Part shown: in pieces, positions 22,467-32,568 of the stretch
Layout: every line of letters begins with the position of its first letter
Numbering within the stretch: the stretch's first letter is position 1
Assembly: GCF_032854445.1 (NCBI RefSeq)
Contig: NC_088295.1
Span: forward strand, 23,735,385-23,795,384
Direction of reading: 5' to 3'
DNA: 60,000 nt
Origin: Liolophura sinensis
Lineage: Eukaryota > Mollusca > Polyplacophora > Chitonida > Chitonidae
The notes under the pieces: model-generated
Database searches by the model: none
What the model was told of the DNA's origin: nothing
What the model saw: the letters and a program-made list of their open reading frames with translations, nothing else
Position numbers and translations under genes: made by a program

Positions 22467-22566
22467 CGTTAAACTTTCGACTGGATGGCAGCAGCGACGT
22501 AAGGCTGCACTTTGATGGGAGATGGTCAGCTCTTTGCCTCGGAAATTCAAGATTTCAGCTGCCTAG
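22467..22566 (+). pseudogene. Copy M exon, shortened first half of SRCR-like module
   Basis: Reads FRLDGSSDVRLHFDGRWSAL followed by CL and RFQLPR, aligning with gene B 41263-41395. About 15 residues around TFEQASEFC are missing, including one conserved cysteine. Acceptor TATCAG and donor GTGAGA remain, phase 1 to 2. Confidence 0.7.
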
Positions 22567-23012
22567 GTGAGAAATTTATCATTCTATGATTGTGACCATT
22601 ATACGAAAATTTAGTGCTCTTAAAGACTTGAATGAAATTCGTCAGATCTCAAACAACACTCCCAGAAAATTAATTTAATCTCCTTCCATTGTTTCGAAAG
22701 GCCATTCCTTTGGCTCGGAAAGAGGTAAGTATAACCGAAGTAAAAAAAAAAACAACAAAAAAAGCCACTAACAATTGTTTAATGTTAAATTTGTTTATCT
22801 GTTGGATCCTTGTCTGTGCATGTCTATCAGTTTTATGAGTTTTTATGAAGACGGTGTGTCTCAGCTCAGCTACACCGTCTTTTGGCAATTTATTGACGAG
22901 TTTTTCCACGTATGACATACAAACACACGATATTGGTTGAAACCAAACGGTATGCCCAAAGCGTTGAACTGAAATCTGCGCCTCGTATGCCAAGAATTAC
23001 AATATATCAAAA

Positions 23013-23210
23013 ACCGGCCCGGATAGCACAGTTGGTAGAGCGTCCGCTTCGGGACCGGTAGATCCAGGATCAATCCTTGATCGAGTCACACCTAAGACTT
23101 TAAAAAAGGAAGTTGTAACTTCCTCGCTTGGCGTTCAGCATGAAGGGGATAGTGCAACGACTGGTATAAATTGTTGAGTACGACGTTAAACCCCAAGCAC
23201 TCACTCACTC
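23013..23210 (+). mobile_element. Full-length SINE family 2 with 14-bp target duplication
   Basis: tRNA-like head (GGATAGCACAGTTGGTAGAG as A box, GATCAATCC as degenerate B box), body GGGATAGTGCAACGACTGGT, tail GTACGACGTTAAACCCCAAG and (CACT)n. ACAATATATCAAAA at 22999-23012 is exactly repeated at 23211-23224. Confidence 0.9.
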
Positions 23211-23471
23211 ACAATATATCAAAAGGTAAAAATCAGCACCTTATGTTTGATGCATTGTGGATTTCTTTAAGGAGAATGAACGGATAAAAACGTGGAATCG
23301 CATGTCCCAGTGCTAGTCCTAATAGCCGCTTGTTTCGGTATTTTTTCAGTGTACATATATATTCACCACGTATATTCACCTGCAATGTTATGACGGTTTA
23401 AAATACAGTCGTATTGCATCTTGAAGGAGAGTTTCATTGTCTTGTATGGTGACAACCATATTTTTTTTCAG

Positions 23472-23551
23472 TTTGTGGACTTCCGGTAGACGATTAGTTA
23501 GAGACGATTTTAAATCGAGAAAGCTGCTGGCAATAAGGAGCAACAGAAGTG
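23472..23551 (+). pseudogene. Copy M exon, shortened second half of SRCR-like module
   Basis: Acceptor after a T-tract, donor GTGAGT, phase 2 to 1. TSGRRLVRDDFKSRKLLAIR aligns with the C-terminal part of gene B 41836-42002, but the cysteines are gone. Open frame, unlike the other copy M pieces. Confidence 0.55.
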
Positions 23552-23756
23552 GTGAGTATACGTGCCTTGGTGATGTTTTGTAAATTTATTCTGAAGTTTG
23601 CCCAACATTCCACAGAGCCTTGTTGGCTTGGCTATATATGTGAAAAGTTGTCTTGGATTATACGTAATAATATCTACCTGGATAGGCTACTCTGGTAAGA
23701 AAGTGGACCCTGTGTGCAGTGGTATATACATGTACTAGTGTAAAGGCGTGCATTTA

Positions 23757-24175
23757 CGTACAAGAGAAAGATACCTGACCAGGCAGGAGGAAATTCTCAG
23801 GGCCTAATTAAACGACAGTATGCTGTTCATTCTTCATATTTAATGCCATTTTAGACCGTGTGCTACTTGGTACGGTGTCAAAAATGCCTTTTGAAAACAG
23901 CCATTTACTCAGGTCAAAAAGGCTTTATAGGGCCACTTACAGGGTCAGAAAACATACAGTGCAAGTCGCAGACGCCCCGGAAAGGCAATTAAACGACAGT
24001 TTGTTGCTCATTCTTTGTATTTAATGCCATCTTAGACCGTCCGGTACATACTATGGCCACTGAAAAGGTCAGAAAACATACAGTGCACGCCGCAGACGCG
24101 CTGGAAATTTGGAGTGATGGCGTTAGGAAATTTGGAGTGATGGCGTTAGGAAATTTGGAGTGATGGCGTTTGATG
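23757..24175 (-). repeat. Left arm of a large inverted-repeat cluster (180-bp satellite units, reversed)
   Basis: About two units running opposite to those at 24665-27475. The outer boundary GAGAAAGATACCTGACCAG is the complement of CTGGTCAGGTATCTTTCTC at the right end of the cluster near 27445. Confidence 0.75.
24107..24171 (+). repeat. Three tandem 23-bp units
   Basis: GGAAATTTGGAGTGATGGCG plus TTA, three copies inside the left arm. Confidence 0.9.
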
Positions 24176-24432
24176 GAATATCCTTGACACACTAGTTTTT
24201 GCAGTAATAACTTGAGATATTAACTTGAAATCCCCACACAGCACGCTTGATCTAACAAACATTTGGTGAGTATGTAAACGTCCCATGCAGGACCATTCGG
24301 TCGGATAATTCACAATATCAGAATCGATGCTATCTCTCTTAAAGTCGTAATGTCGGTATCACACACCATTGTCTTCTTTGTACAGATAAAACTCCAGGTA
24401 AGATCTGGAGAATCTGTAGTTTCCCTTAAATT

Positions 24433-24654
24433 CTACAAAGATGGATATATATCTTTCACTGCTTTTGATATATACGGTTCGTTTACAGCTAGCAAATCAG
24501 CAATGTAACGTTTGAATAATGCGAAAGGTCGAGTCTGATAAAGTATACTATTTAATAACTCCTGCAGATAGTCGTATTCATACGAGAACAGGAATTGCTC
24601 TGCTAAAAGTGGGGCAAAATCTGTACTCATCGTAATATCTAACACTGTTGACAA
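24433..24654 (-). pseudogene. Reverse transcriptase fragment (retroelement)
   Basis: The frame reads MSTDFAPLLAEQFLFSYEYD followed by a RYIADLLAVNE block. This order, a (C)APLLAD-LF-YSYE segment followed by a YxDD catalytic box, is a reverse transcriptase palm of a type common in animal retroelements, probably Penelope-like. The box reads YIAD, so a catalytic aspartate is lost. No flanking RT domains, so a dead fragment in the spacer of the inverted cluster. Confidence 0.65.
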
Positions 24655-25422
24655 ATGGTTTCCCCAAATTTCTCACAGATATTAAGAATGAACAACAAGC
24701 TGTTGATTAATCGCCTTTCCAGGGCGTCTATGACTTGCACTGTATGTTTTCTGGCACTATAAATGGTCCTAAAAATCCTATTTTGAACTAAGGAAATGGC
24801 TGTTTATGAAAGGCATTTTTAACACCGTAGCAAATAGCAGACGGTCTAAGATGGCATTAAATAGAAGGAATGAACAACATACTGTCGTTTAATTGCCTTT
24901 CCAGAGCGTCTGCGACTTGCACTGTATGTTTTCTGACCCTAAAACTTGCCCAATAAAGCCTGTTTTGAAATAAGCCAGCTGCTGTTTTGAAAAGGCATTT
25001 ATGAGACCGTAGCAAATAGCAGACGAGATGGCATTAAATGAGAGGAATGAACAATGCACGGTTGTTTAATCGCCTTTCCAGGGTGTCTGCGACTTGCACT
25101 GTATGTTTCCTGGCCATATAACTGGCCCTATAAAGCCTGTTTTGACCTAAGCAAATGGCTGTTTTAAACGGCATTTTTGAGACCGTAGCAAGTAGCAGAT
25201 GGTCTAAGATGGCGTTAATCATGACGAATGAACAATACACGGTCGTTTAATCGCCTTTCCAGGGCGTCTGCGACTTGCACTGTACGTTTTCTGGCCCTAC
25301 AATTGGCCTAATAAAGCCTGTTTTGAGCTAAGCAAATGACTGTTTTGAGAAGGCATTTTTGACACTGTAGCAAGTAGCAGACGGTCTAAGATGGCATTAA
25401 ATATAAAGAATGAACTAAACTA

Positions 25423-25444
25423 CCGGGCAAAAGAAACGTATAAC
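25423..25444 (+). repeat. Tc1-like terminal inverted repeat, left
   Basis: Begins CCGGGCAAAAGAAACG; exact complement at 26936-26957. Confidence 0.95.
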
Positions 25445-25683
25445 CTTGTTCAGCACCACAAGAAAGAGAAAGAAAGACAGACAGTATCAACATGATAATC
25501 ATTATATTGCAATAAACCATTTTCCAAGTTCTGTTCAAAAATTCAAAGCCATATGGATATTACACTTGCTGTCAGGCCGAGTAAAGAAGGCATGGGGTAA
25601 ATCTGAAAAATTACACAAATGCAAGTAAAGGGACTCCCTTAAAAAGGTGTACCTAATGTCCTATCATGTCATAAGACAGATCG

Positions 25684-26686
25684 TTAGTAGCGTGTGTGAG
25701 CATCCATTGCATCAATTAAAGCCAAAATACGTCTCCTCATGGAAGTCGTCAGCCGCCGGATGACGTCATTAGGAATTCTGTCCCACTCCTCAAATAAAGC
25801 CTGTTCGAGCTGTTGCCTGTTTTGTGGGGGAGGAACGCGTTGTCTCAGACGTCGATCAAGATGATCCCACAGATGCTCTAAGGGATTCATGTCTGGCGAT
25901 CATGCTGGCCAAGGCAGTACGTTGACATCAACGGTGTCCAGATACTTTAGTACAACTCTGGCGGTATGAGGTCGTGCATTGTCCTGCTGCAAAAGGATAC
26001 CCCTTTGCTGTTGATGCACGAAAGGCACCACAACAGGTTCCAATATTTCATCTCGGGATCTTTGGCCAGTCAGATTTCCCTGGATGATGACCAATCTCGT
26101 TCTCACCTGTCCACAAATTCCGCCCCATACAAGCACCCCACCAGCATCAAAAGAGTGGACATTCTGAATGCAGTTTTGTGCCAATCGCTCTCCCCTGCGT
26201 CGATACACACGAATTCGACCATCATTTCTGAAGAGGTTATATCGGCTTTCATCAGTGAACAGCACCCTTTCCCAGTCTCGTCGCTGCCATCGACGTACAA
26301 CTCTTGCCCAACGCAGCCTGTTTTGACGGAGTCAATGCCATTCCACGGAAGGAGCGATAGGCTCTGATACCACTCACGCGGAGCCGTCGTAAGACTGTGC
26401 GTCTGCTGATGGGGTGTCCCAGTGCCGTTTCCGCCGTTGACGTCGCTGTCACAAACCGGTTACGCAGGTGGATTGTGCGGATGTACCGGTCTTCGCCAGG
26501 CATTGTAACACTTGGCCTTCTCGATCTTGGACGATCTTGTGTCCTGCCTGTTAGGCGGTAACGACCCAACAGTCTGCTGATGGTGGCTTGACTGCAATTG
26601 AATGTTCTGGCAATGTGGTGTTGGCTGGCCCCCATGTCGGCCATACCAGTGGCTCTATCACGTTCTGCTTGTGAGAGTCTTGGCAT
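25684..26686 (-). pseudogene. Tc1-like DD34E transposase, frameshifted and with an internal stop
   Basis: The N-terminal part (26686 to about 26310) starts MPRLSQAERDRATGMADMGA and has a helix-turn-helix (HHIARTFNCSQATISRLLGR) for end binding. The catalytic part follows in another frame: FTDESRYNLF holds the first aspartate, QQDNARPHTA the second, NPLEHLWDHL the glutamate; 34 residues separate the second D from E, the Tc1 spacing. A frameshift lies near 26320 and a TGA at 25897-25899 replaces a residue between LPWPA and SPDMNPLE, probably a CGA arginine codon hit by CpG decay. The enzyme cuts and pastes the element at TA sites; this copy cannot encode it. Confidence 0.92.
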
Positions 26687-26935
26687 CTCTTAGATGTTTT
26701 TTTATGGTATTGCACCCTTACTATATGCTACATGGGTATTTATACGGCGGTCATTATCGAGAATTTTCAACAGGGCCTGAAACTCTGTTTTTCCGATTTT
26801 TCATGATGTCTTACACCAATTTCAATGAATCTCGTTAAAAAGTGACGTGTACACAGGGTGCTTATGTGCAAACGTATTCGCACAACGTTCAAACTTATTC
26901 AACTTATTTTTCCATAAAAAAAACTGCATTTAAAA

Positions 26936-26957
26936 GTTATACGTTTCTTTTGCCCGG
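26936..26957 (-). repeat. Tc1-like terminal inverted repeat, right
   Basis: Ends CGTTTCTTTTGCCCGG followed by TA. Confidence 0.95.
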
Positions 26958-26989
26958 TAGTTTATATACTGTCGTTAAATCGCGTTTTT

Positions 26990-27227
26990 TGCGCAGCGTG
27001 ATGACCCAGGAGTCTCTCACCAATGCGGTCGCTGTGAGTTCAAGCCCATCTCATTCTGGCTTCCTCTCCGGCCGTACGTGGGAAGGTCTTCCAGCAACCT
27101 GCGGATGGTCGTGGGTTTCCCCCGGGCTCTGCCCGGTTTCCACCCACCATAATGCTGACCGCCGTCGTATAAGTGAAATATTCTTGAGTACGGCGTAAAA
27201 CACCAATCAAATAAATAAATAAATTAA
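26990..27227 (+). mobile_element. SINE family 1, 5'-truncated, inserted in satellite
   Basis: Starts inside the tRNA head at GCGCAGCGTGATGACCCAGG and runs to CGTAAAACACCAATCAAATA and (AAAT)n. TTAAATCGC at 26975-26983 and 27228-27236 is the target duplication and belongs to the satellite unit. Confidence 0.9.
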
Positions 27228-27589
27228 TTAAATCGCTTTTCCATGGCGTCTGCGACTTACACTGTATGTTTTCTGACCCTGTAAGTGACCCTATAAAGCC
27301 TGTTTTGAACTAAGCAAGTGGCATTTTAGAGAAGGCATTTTTGAGACCGTACCAAGTAGCAGACAGTCTAAAATGGCTTTGAATATGAAGAATGAACAAC
27401 ATACTGTCGTTTAATCACCTTTCCAGGGCGTCTGCGACTTGCACTGGTCAGGTATCTTTCTCGTGAGATCGTAAAGATTAAACGAGGTACTGTCCTTTAT
27501 TGCCCATCACTGGGCGTCTGCGACTTGCGCTTCATCTGTTGTGACTGTTTGTTTCCTGACCACAGCTATGCATCTTTACCTACATGCAC

Positions 27590-27667
27590 ATAAAGACTGT
27601 AAGGGAGTTCAACGGGATTATTCGTTTTGTGACTCACATTATGTCGTTGAGATATCCTGTGACCAAG
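27590..27667 (+). pseudogene. Copy M fragment, end of an SRCR second-half exon
   Basis: KDCKGVQRDYSFCDSHYVVE followed by ISCDQ corresponds to the 3' end of 43593-43762. The start of the exon is not found; the satellite arm 24665-27475 lies just upstream. Confidence 0.65.
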
Positions 27668-27973
27668 GTTTCAGTTATATTGCAAGCGAAATGCCCTTTG
27701 ACACTGTGACAAGTTGCTGACTTCATGAATATTCATTAAAGGACCTTTAGGACTTGAACTCTATGTTAACTGACCGTAGAAATGCACCCATTTCAAGAAG
27801 GTATTTTGGACACTAAAATCGTTCGAAATGTGAAAATATATCTTATTTTTTCAACATTGTTGTAAGAATGTGTCGTTTTGGATGAACTGTTAACTACTTG
27901 AATAGCACGCTATTATACATGTAGCATTTATGTACCATATGTACCTGTAACCATCTGAATGTTGTTGTACAAA

Positions 27974-28083
27974 GTAAAGTTGGCACAAGATTTCTGCACA
28001 ATATTCAGCTCCATATTCGCAGTTGCATGAGATGCATTATGGCATAGTGTTGAATGTTGTATGGGAATCTTGTGCCAACTTTA
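27974..28083. mobile_element. Small palindromic (MITE-like) element
   Basis: TAAAGTTGGCACAAGATT at the left is matched by AATCTTGTGCCAACTTTA at the right; total about 110 bases, no coding capacity. Confidence 0.7.
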
Positions 28084-28374
28084 CCGAGCTCCAATATCCT
28101 TTAGCCTAAACAATGCCACAGGTGTATGCCGTTCGGAGGGATTCCCCAGGTAACTATGAATAATCTCAAAAGTCTGATTCGAGTGGGCTACTGCATGGCT
28201 TAGGATTCTCACCGAAGCTTATTGTCTGATGATCCATTTATTGTAGAGGTTCGTAGCCCAGGTCTGTGTGATCTTTCTTCTGGTAATGGTTGGTCCTTTG
28301 TCCTAGTTTACAGTACAGATGCAAACTACATGTGGAGAAGACCCGGATTGTATGGAGGGCCAAATTAACATTTA

Positions 28375-28600
28375 ATCGAGAATTATCGATATCACTAATT
28401 CACTTCTTGATATCGATAAATATTTATCGATATCAATAAATACTTATCGATATCGGTTATTCATTTATCGATATCAATAATTCATTTATCGATATCGATA
28501 ATTGTGTGTCATTTATCGATATCGATAATTGTGTGTCATTTATCGATATCGATAAATGAATTAGCGATATTCATAAAAGAATTAGCGATATCGATAAATA
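28375..28600. repeat. Array of TTATCGATATCGATAA palindromes, left
   Basis: About nine variants of the self-complementary core ATCGATATCGAT separated by 10-20 bases. A second, shorter array lies at 29437-29525. Confidence 0.9.
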
Positions 28601-29027
28601 GTGTTTCCGGTTTAGTTTCAATGGAAATGACTGCTCCCCCTATGTTGTTACGCTAGATAAAACAGAGGCTTATTTATGATTCAACTGATATTGATATATT
28701 ACATTTAAATTACCTTTGTGTTATCAACCGTTTTCGCCATAAAGCTGCATCAGCAAACTCCAGTAACAAGGTGAATTTATTTATTTATATATTTATCTGC
28801 TCAAGAATATTTCACATATACATTTGCGGCCAACGGATTATTACACATTTACACGAACAGGAATTTCTTTTCTACTGCTAAAACACACTTCTAGTTTATT
28901 TCTCTTTCGCTTGGTAAACCAGAAACTGATAATTTACACTATATTAGCCGAAGGACTACACGTACTTTCCCTGTAAAGTTAAGTTTTGTTGAGAAATGTG
29001 TATAATGGCGCAATGGTGCTGATTGGC

Positions 29028-29360
29028 TTACGCTTTGCTAGTATTACTTTTACGCGGTGTAGGTAAGTCAGTCTCCACGCCGACCGTTTCTATAATGCCT
29101 ACATTTGATAATAATGGTGCAGATCGTAAATGTATAGGGGCCTGTACCGCGCCTTGAAGATCGCGGAGTGCCATATTCACTGAATTCACAGTGCCTGTTG
29201 ACAACGCTGAGTTTATTGGTGTCATGTTTTCCAAATCCTGGAACAATCTTTTGTTTAAGTTATCCAAATTACCAATATTTTGTTGTAGTGTTCTTTCAAC
29301 TAGAGTTATTGTGTTGTTTAGGACACGCAAAACATCGTCCACATCCGAAACACTCGCCAT
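29028..29360 (-). CDS. Possible small protein, 110 residues, within palindrome-flanked segment
   Basis: Starts MASVSDVDDVLRVLNNTITL, continues with a heptad-like stretch (LQQNIGNLDNLNKRLFQDLE) suggesting a coiled coil, and has a basic C-terminus. No family recognised. Its composition is less biased than nearby chance frames and it lies wholly between the two ATCGAT arrays, so it may belong to a mobile element. Function unknown; it may still be a chance frame. Confidence 0.3.
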   Translation of the reverse strand: MASVSDVDDVLRVLNNTITLVERTLQQNIGNLDNLNKRLFQDLENMTPINSALSTGTVNSVNMALRDLQGAVQAPIHLRSAPLLSNVGIIETVGVETDLPTPRKSNTSKA

Positions 29361-29436
29361 TTAAACTAATTCAAACAACGCCAAAATCCCGCGAGATGTT
29401 AGTAGGGAGCTATTATTATCATGCGACTAATGTCCC

Positions 29437-29525
29437 TGACTTATTGATATCGATAAATAGCCATATTTATCCATATCGATAAATAAATTAACGATATCGA
29501 TAATTCATTTTCCGATATCGCTAAT
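29437..29525. repeat. Array of TTATCGATATCGATAA palindromes, right
   Basis: Four variants of the same core. With 28375-28600 it brackets 0.8 kb that contains a 110-codon minus-strand frame. Confidence 0.85.
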
Positions 29526-29574
29526 TATTCGTTTCGGGACTCACATTATGTCGTTGAGATATCCTGTGACCAAG
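29525..29574 (+). pseudogene. Second copy of the same SRCR exon end
   Basis: About 50 bases nearly identical to 27618-27667 (ACTCACATTATGTCGTTGAG in both) but followed by GTGGGC, as at the gene B donor GTGGGT. The intervening 1.9 kb therefore looks inserted with duplication of its edge. Confidence 0.6.
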
Positions 29575-29624
29575 GTGGGCAAGATTTCTCTTAGTTCTTC
29601 ACTTTTTTTTTCATTTATCTATTT

Positions 29625-29870
29625 TGTTGACTGGTGATTAACGCTGTGCTCAAGAATTTTCCCTTTATGTGAGGCCGGTCAGGTTTACGGTCCAATACCG
29701 GATTAAACCACCGACCTTTGCCAGGTAACTGAAAAACCCTTTGACATAAAATCGCAGCCGAAACAATGAAAACTGGATTGGAATACTCTGTCCCATTGGT
29801 CGGATTGGCCTGATGGTCGCAGGGAGCCAGCACTCAAGGCGACTGAGTCAGTGAGGTAGCTCTACAAGGC
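29625..29870 (-). mobile_element. SINE remnant (third family)
   Basis: TTAACGCTGTGCTCAAGAAT, TTTCCCTTTATGTGAGGCCG and GTCAGGTTTACGG on the minus strand of a SINE; a head-like region follows. Confidence 0.5.
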
Positions 29871-30325
29871 TCAGATTAATACCACGACAAATTACATGAG
29901 TTGTGCTTTAAAATGAATGCAGGCGAGTGAGTGAATCAAAACAAAGTTATGTCATTGCAGGCGGCAATGAGATTTATTTTGTGACATAAATGAAAATATT
30001 TTTGGATCGACTCATCATCATCTCATATATCATTACACCAGTTAGGCGATTGATGATTTCCTAAGTTTCTAATCTAGATCGGACTGACAGGGTACGAGGC
30101 GAAAATGCGGCGGTTTCCTTTGGACTCATATATATTGTCTAGGCGTCATAACATGTCATTAAAATGTTTTTGAGAATCAGAGGTACCTATTTCCAAATTT
30201 CTTTGAGATAAATCAAACTCTTTGGGGCGTCACTCAAAACTATTATATAAGTTTTCTGTGATAATGAATGATCTGTTCGATATTGGTGATTAAATTTGCA
30301 ATTATTCGTAAACTCAACATATTAG

Positions 30326-30484
30326 GGTAAACCTACAGCTGATGGGGGATGTGACGGGCTCTCAGGACGGCTGGAGATCTTCCATAACAACTCGTGGATT
30401 GCAGCTTATTGCTGTGTGTAACAATTCTTTTGGGGAGCCAGAAATGCATACAGTTTGTTACCAAATTTCAAATGGAACAAGCAA
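30326..30484 (+). pseudogene. Copy M exon, frameshifted first half of an SRCR domain
   Basis: GACGGGCTCTCAGGACGGCT and CTTCCATAACAACTCGTGGA match 44353-44509. Extra bases after the tryptophan codon shift the frame and give TAA within CTGTGTGTAACAATTC. Donor GTAAGT is retained. Confidence 0.75.
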
Positions 30485-30544
30485 GTAAGTGATATACATG
30501 TGTGTGCGACATCTGCATGGATTTTTTGTTGCAAATTAGATTCG

Positions 30545-30790
30545 TGTTTACATTGGTGTTTAACGCCGTGCTCAAAACTTTTCTTTACATACTGACAATC
30601 AGGTTTATAGGGAGGAGGGGGGGGGGGGACGGAGTGGACGGTAATAAACCACCGTCCTTCGACACGTTCTTGATAAATCCCCTGACTTATCCTGACATAG
30701 CGGCAGCCTAAACACCGTGAGCTGTATTCGAACGGGCGATCTCAGTGGTCAAGTGTTTAGACAATCTGAGCCTGTGCAAGTCTTGCACCT
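30545..30790 (-). mobile_element. SINE remnant (third family) with G-run
   Basis: TTGGTGTTTAACGCCGTGCT and CAATCAGGTTTATAGGG as at 29640, then a GGGAGGAGGGGGGGGGGGGA run, then AATAAACCACCGTCC. Confidence 0.5.
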
Positions 30791-31004
30791 AAACTGTGAA
30801 TCAGTTTTTAATTACTGGTATGGTAATAATATTTAACTATACGGAACTGCCACAAACGCTGGAACATTCCATGTTTCTAGTCTTGCCTCTGGACAGGGCT
30901 AAACGTCATCGACATTTTGTCAGGTATGTGGTCTGCTGTGCTGGTCCCCTCTGTGCTTTTTCTAATCGCGTCCAACAGCATGTATATATGTATGCTTTAG
31001 GTTA

Positions 31005-31245
31005 TACGTCTTTCTTAACAATTTTTCAGCCATTTGGCGACGAGGAGTTATTAGGTGTGCGTTCGCGCACTGTGTCATCTTATGCCAGGATGAGTCCATT
31101 CAGCCAAAGTGCTGCCGCCGCTGAAGTATCATGCCGAAGACACCAGGCATAACACTCCATCCGTGAATTCATATTATACACCTTTGACACCGGGTCAACC
31201 AGTCATCTCTCGACTTTGAGGCGGACGGTCTAACCAGCCTTCCAA
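31005..31245 (-). mobile_element. SINE family 2 remnant
   Basis: AGTTATTAGGTGTGCGTTCG, AGGATGAGTCCATTCAG and CCGCCGCTGAAGTATCATGC align in order with the family-2 copy at 52700-53045. Confidence 0.65.
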
Positions 31246-31363
31246 CAGTTCCAAGAGCAAACTTCAACGCAATCCTAGCAGGCAAACAATTTGGAACCAT
31301 GTGTAAAAATCACTAGAGCAAATGCATAAATACCAAGTTCTTAAACTCATATGTCTATTTCAG

Positions 31364-31500
31364 AGAGAGACGTTATGTGAACGGACTGAATGTCTTGCCC
31401 ATTACACCATTGAGTAATATTTCCCTAGACGGCGTCAAGTGCCTGCCAGGCCAGGAGAGCTTACAGGAATGTTGCACAAACCCTGGGAACAACACAGGTG
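31364..31500 (+). pseudogene. Copy M exon, second half of an SRCR domain with lost cysteines
   Basis: YVNGLNVLPITPLSNISLDG then VKC aligns with 44894-45060. The frame is open but the last cysteine region (LSCS in gene B) reads WLAVN, so the disulfide pattern is broken. Confidence 0.65.
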
Positions 31501-31852
31501 TGCCGCAAACAAATTCGTTCATCTGGCTTGCCGTGAATGTGCTTAGAACAGTCCCTCTGTAAGCCACAGCAGAAAAATATTGTTTACTGATGGCAATATA
31601 GCGTTGTGTTCATGGCCCTGTGAAGAAACGTCAGTTTCAAGTCTAATTTGTGTACTCCTTTTTTTCTGTAACAAATTCGTGTTTCTATATTGCTTTGGTT
31701 ATTGTGTGGCTAAGAGGTAGTTCAAAAGCAGTTGTTGATGTTTATTTTACACAGTTTGGATCCGGCTTGTGTAGGCGGGAATTGTTGAGGGATCACACCC
31801 ATTAAGCCTGTACATGCGTCTTTATGCGATGTTCTTAATTCCTTGTATTACT

Positions 31853-31985
31853 GAAGGCGAGAGCTACATCCGGGCTTCTGGTGGTATATCACGATCACCA
31901 CTGGGGTACGGATCTGTAGTCTGTCAAGGAAGTTTGGGTACAATGAAGCAAGTTTAGCCTGTAAATCAGTGGGACTTTCGGGATG
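31853..31985 (+). pseudogene. Copy M exon, first half of an SRCR domain, broken
   Basis: ACATCCGGGCTTCTGG, ATATCACGATCACCACTGGG and CCTGTAAATCAGTGGGACTT follow the order of gene A exon 2018-2165, with indels and a TAG after GAAGCAAGTT. No donor at the end. Confidence 0.65.
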
Positions 31986-32302
31986 AGTCTGACTACAGAG
32001 TAATAATACAGAATTATCAGCTTAGAAGCAATGTCCTTGGTGAAACAAACACTGCGATAACCTTACATAAATCAGAGCATCGCCAGGAAGTGGATTGTAG
32101 AAGTAGTTCAGGTGTAGAGTAATTTGACAAAATCTTCTCGGAATAGAAAAGTCTGCTGAGTACTCATGGAGCAAAGTATTGACTGTAATACTAGCTGTAA
32201 TACTAGAATCTGTTCATAGACGCACCATGATGACGTACTGATCATGGATGTTTACACATCCCTAGTCTTTATCGGTGATTATGTGTTCTTATCTTTTCAC
32301 AG

Positions 32303-32373
32303 CAACCACTGAGAACTTTTCTCTCGAGCTCTCGGAAAATCCTGAGGCTGTAAATACAACACATTTGTCAATG
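32303..32373 (+). pseudogene. Copy M tail exon without PPxY
   Basis: Acceptor TTCACAG, donor GTAAAA, phase 1 to 0. TTTENFSLELSENPEAVNTT aligns with gene B 50794-50894 (NNFSLASPS and VGNTTDLQM). The stretch bearing PPEY is deleted in frame. Confidence 0.6.
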
Positions 32374-32568
32374 GTAAAACCCTGGTCTTCCCTCATTCTT
32401 TTCATTTCATTCGTTTAATTTTTTAAAATGTAAGGAAATAGGATTTTCGGTTTTAAATAATCAACCTTTTAAAGTCAAAATAAATTATTTTCAAAAGAGA
32501 ATGTTACTACGTGTATTGACCTTTTTTTTGATATCGTTGTTAAATTACTGAATTATCTCAAATAAATC

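Larger units (their letters stand above)
25423..26957 (-). mobile_element. Tc1/mariner-type DNA transposon, inactivated
   Basis: 1535 bases bounded by exact 22-bp terminal inverted repeats (CCGGGCAAAAGAAACGTATA plus AC) and flanked by TA on both sides, the standard Tc1/mariner target duplication. Contains one transposase in minus orientation. Confidence 0.95.
24665..27475 (+). repeat. Right arm of the inverted-repeat cluster (180-bp satellite units)
   Basis: Units start near 24714, 24894, 25073, 25253, 27235 and 27418, spaced 180 bases where uninterrupted, each with CGCCTTTCCAGGGCGTCTGC and CTTGCACTGTATGTTTTCTG. A Tc1-like transposon (25423-26957) and a SINE (26990-27227) are inserted in it. 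Confidence 0.85.

Noticed and set aside
23013-23100. Functional tRNA gene
   Set aside because: The tRNA-like head is followed by SINE body and tail with target duplications, and the B box (GATCAATCC) is degenerate.
26602-26838. + strand frame in the Tc1 element
   Set aside because: Shadow of the transposase N-terminus on the opposite strand and the terminal region.
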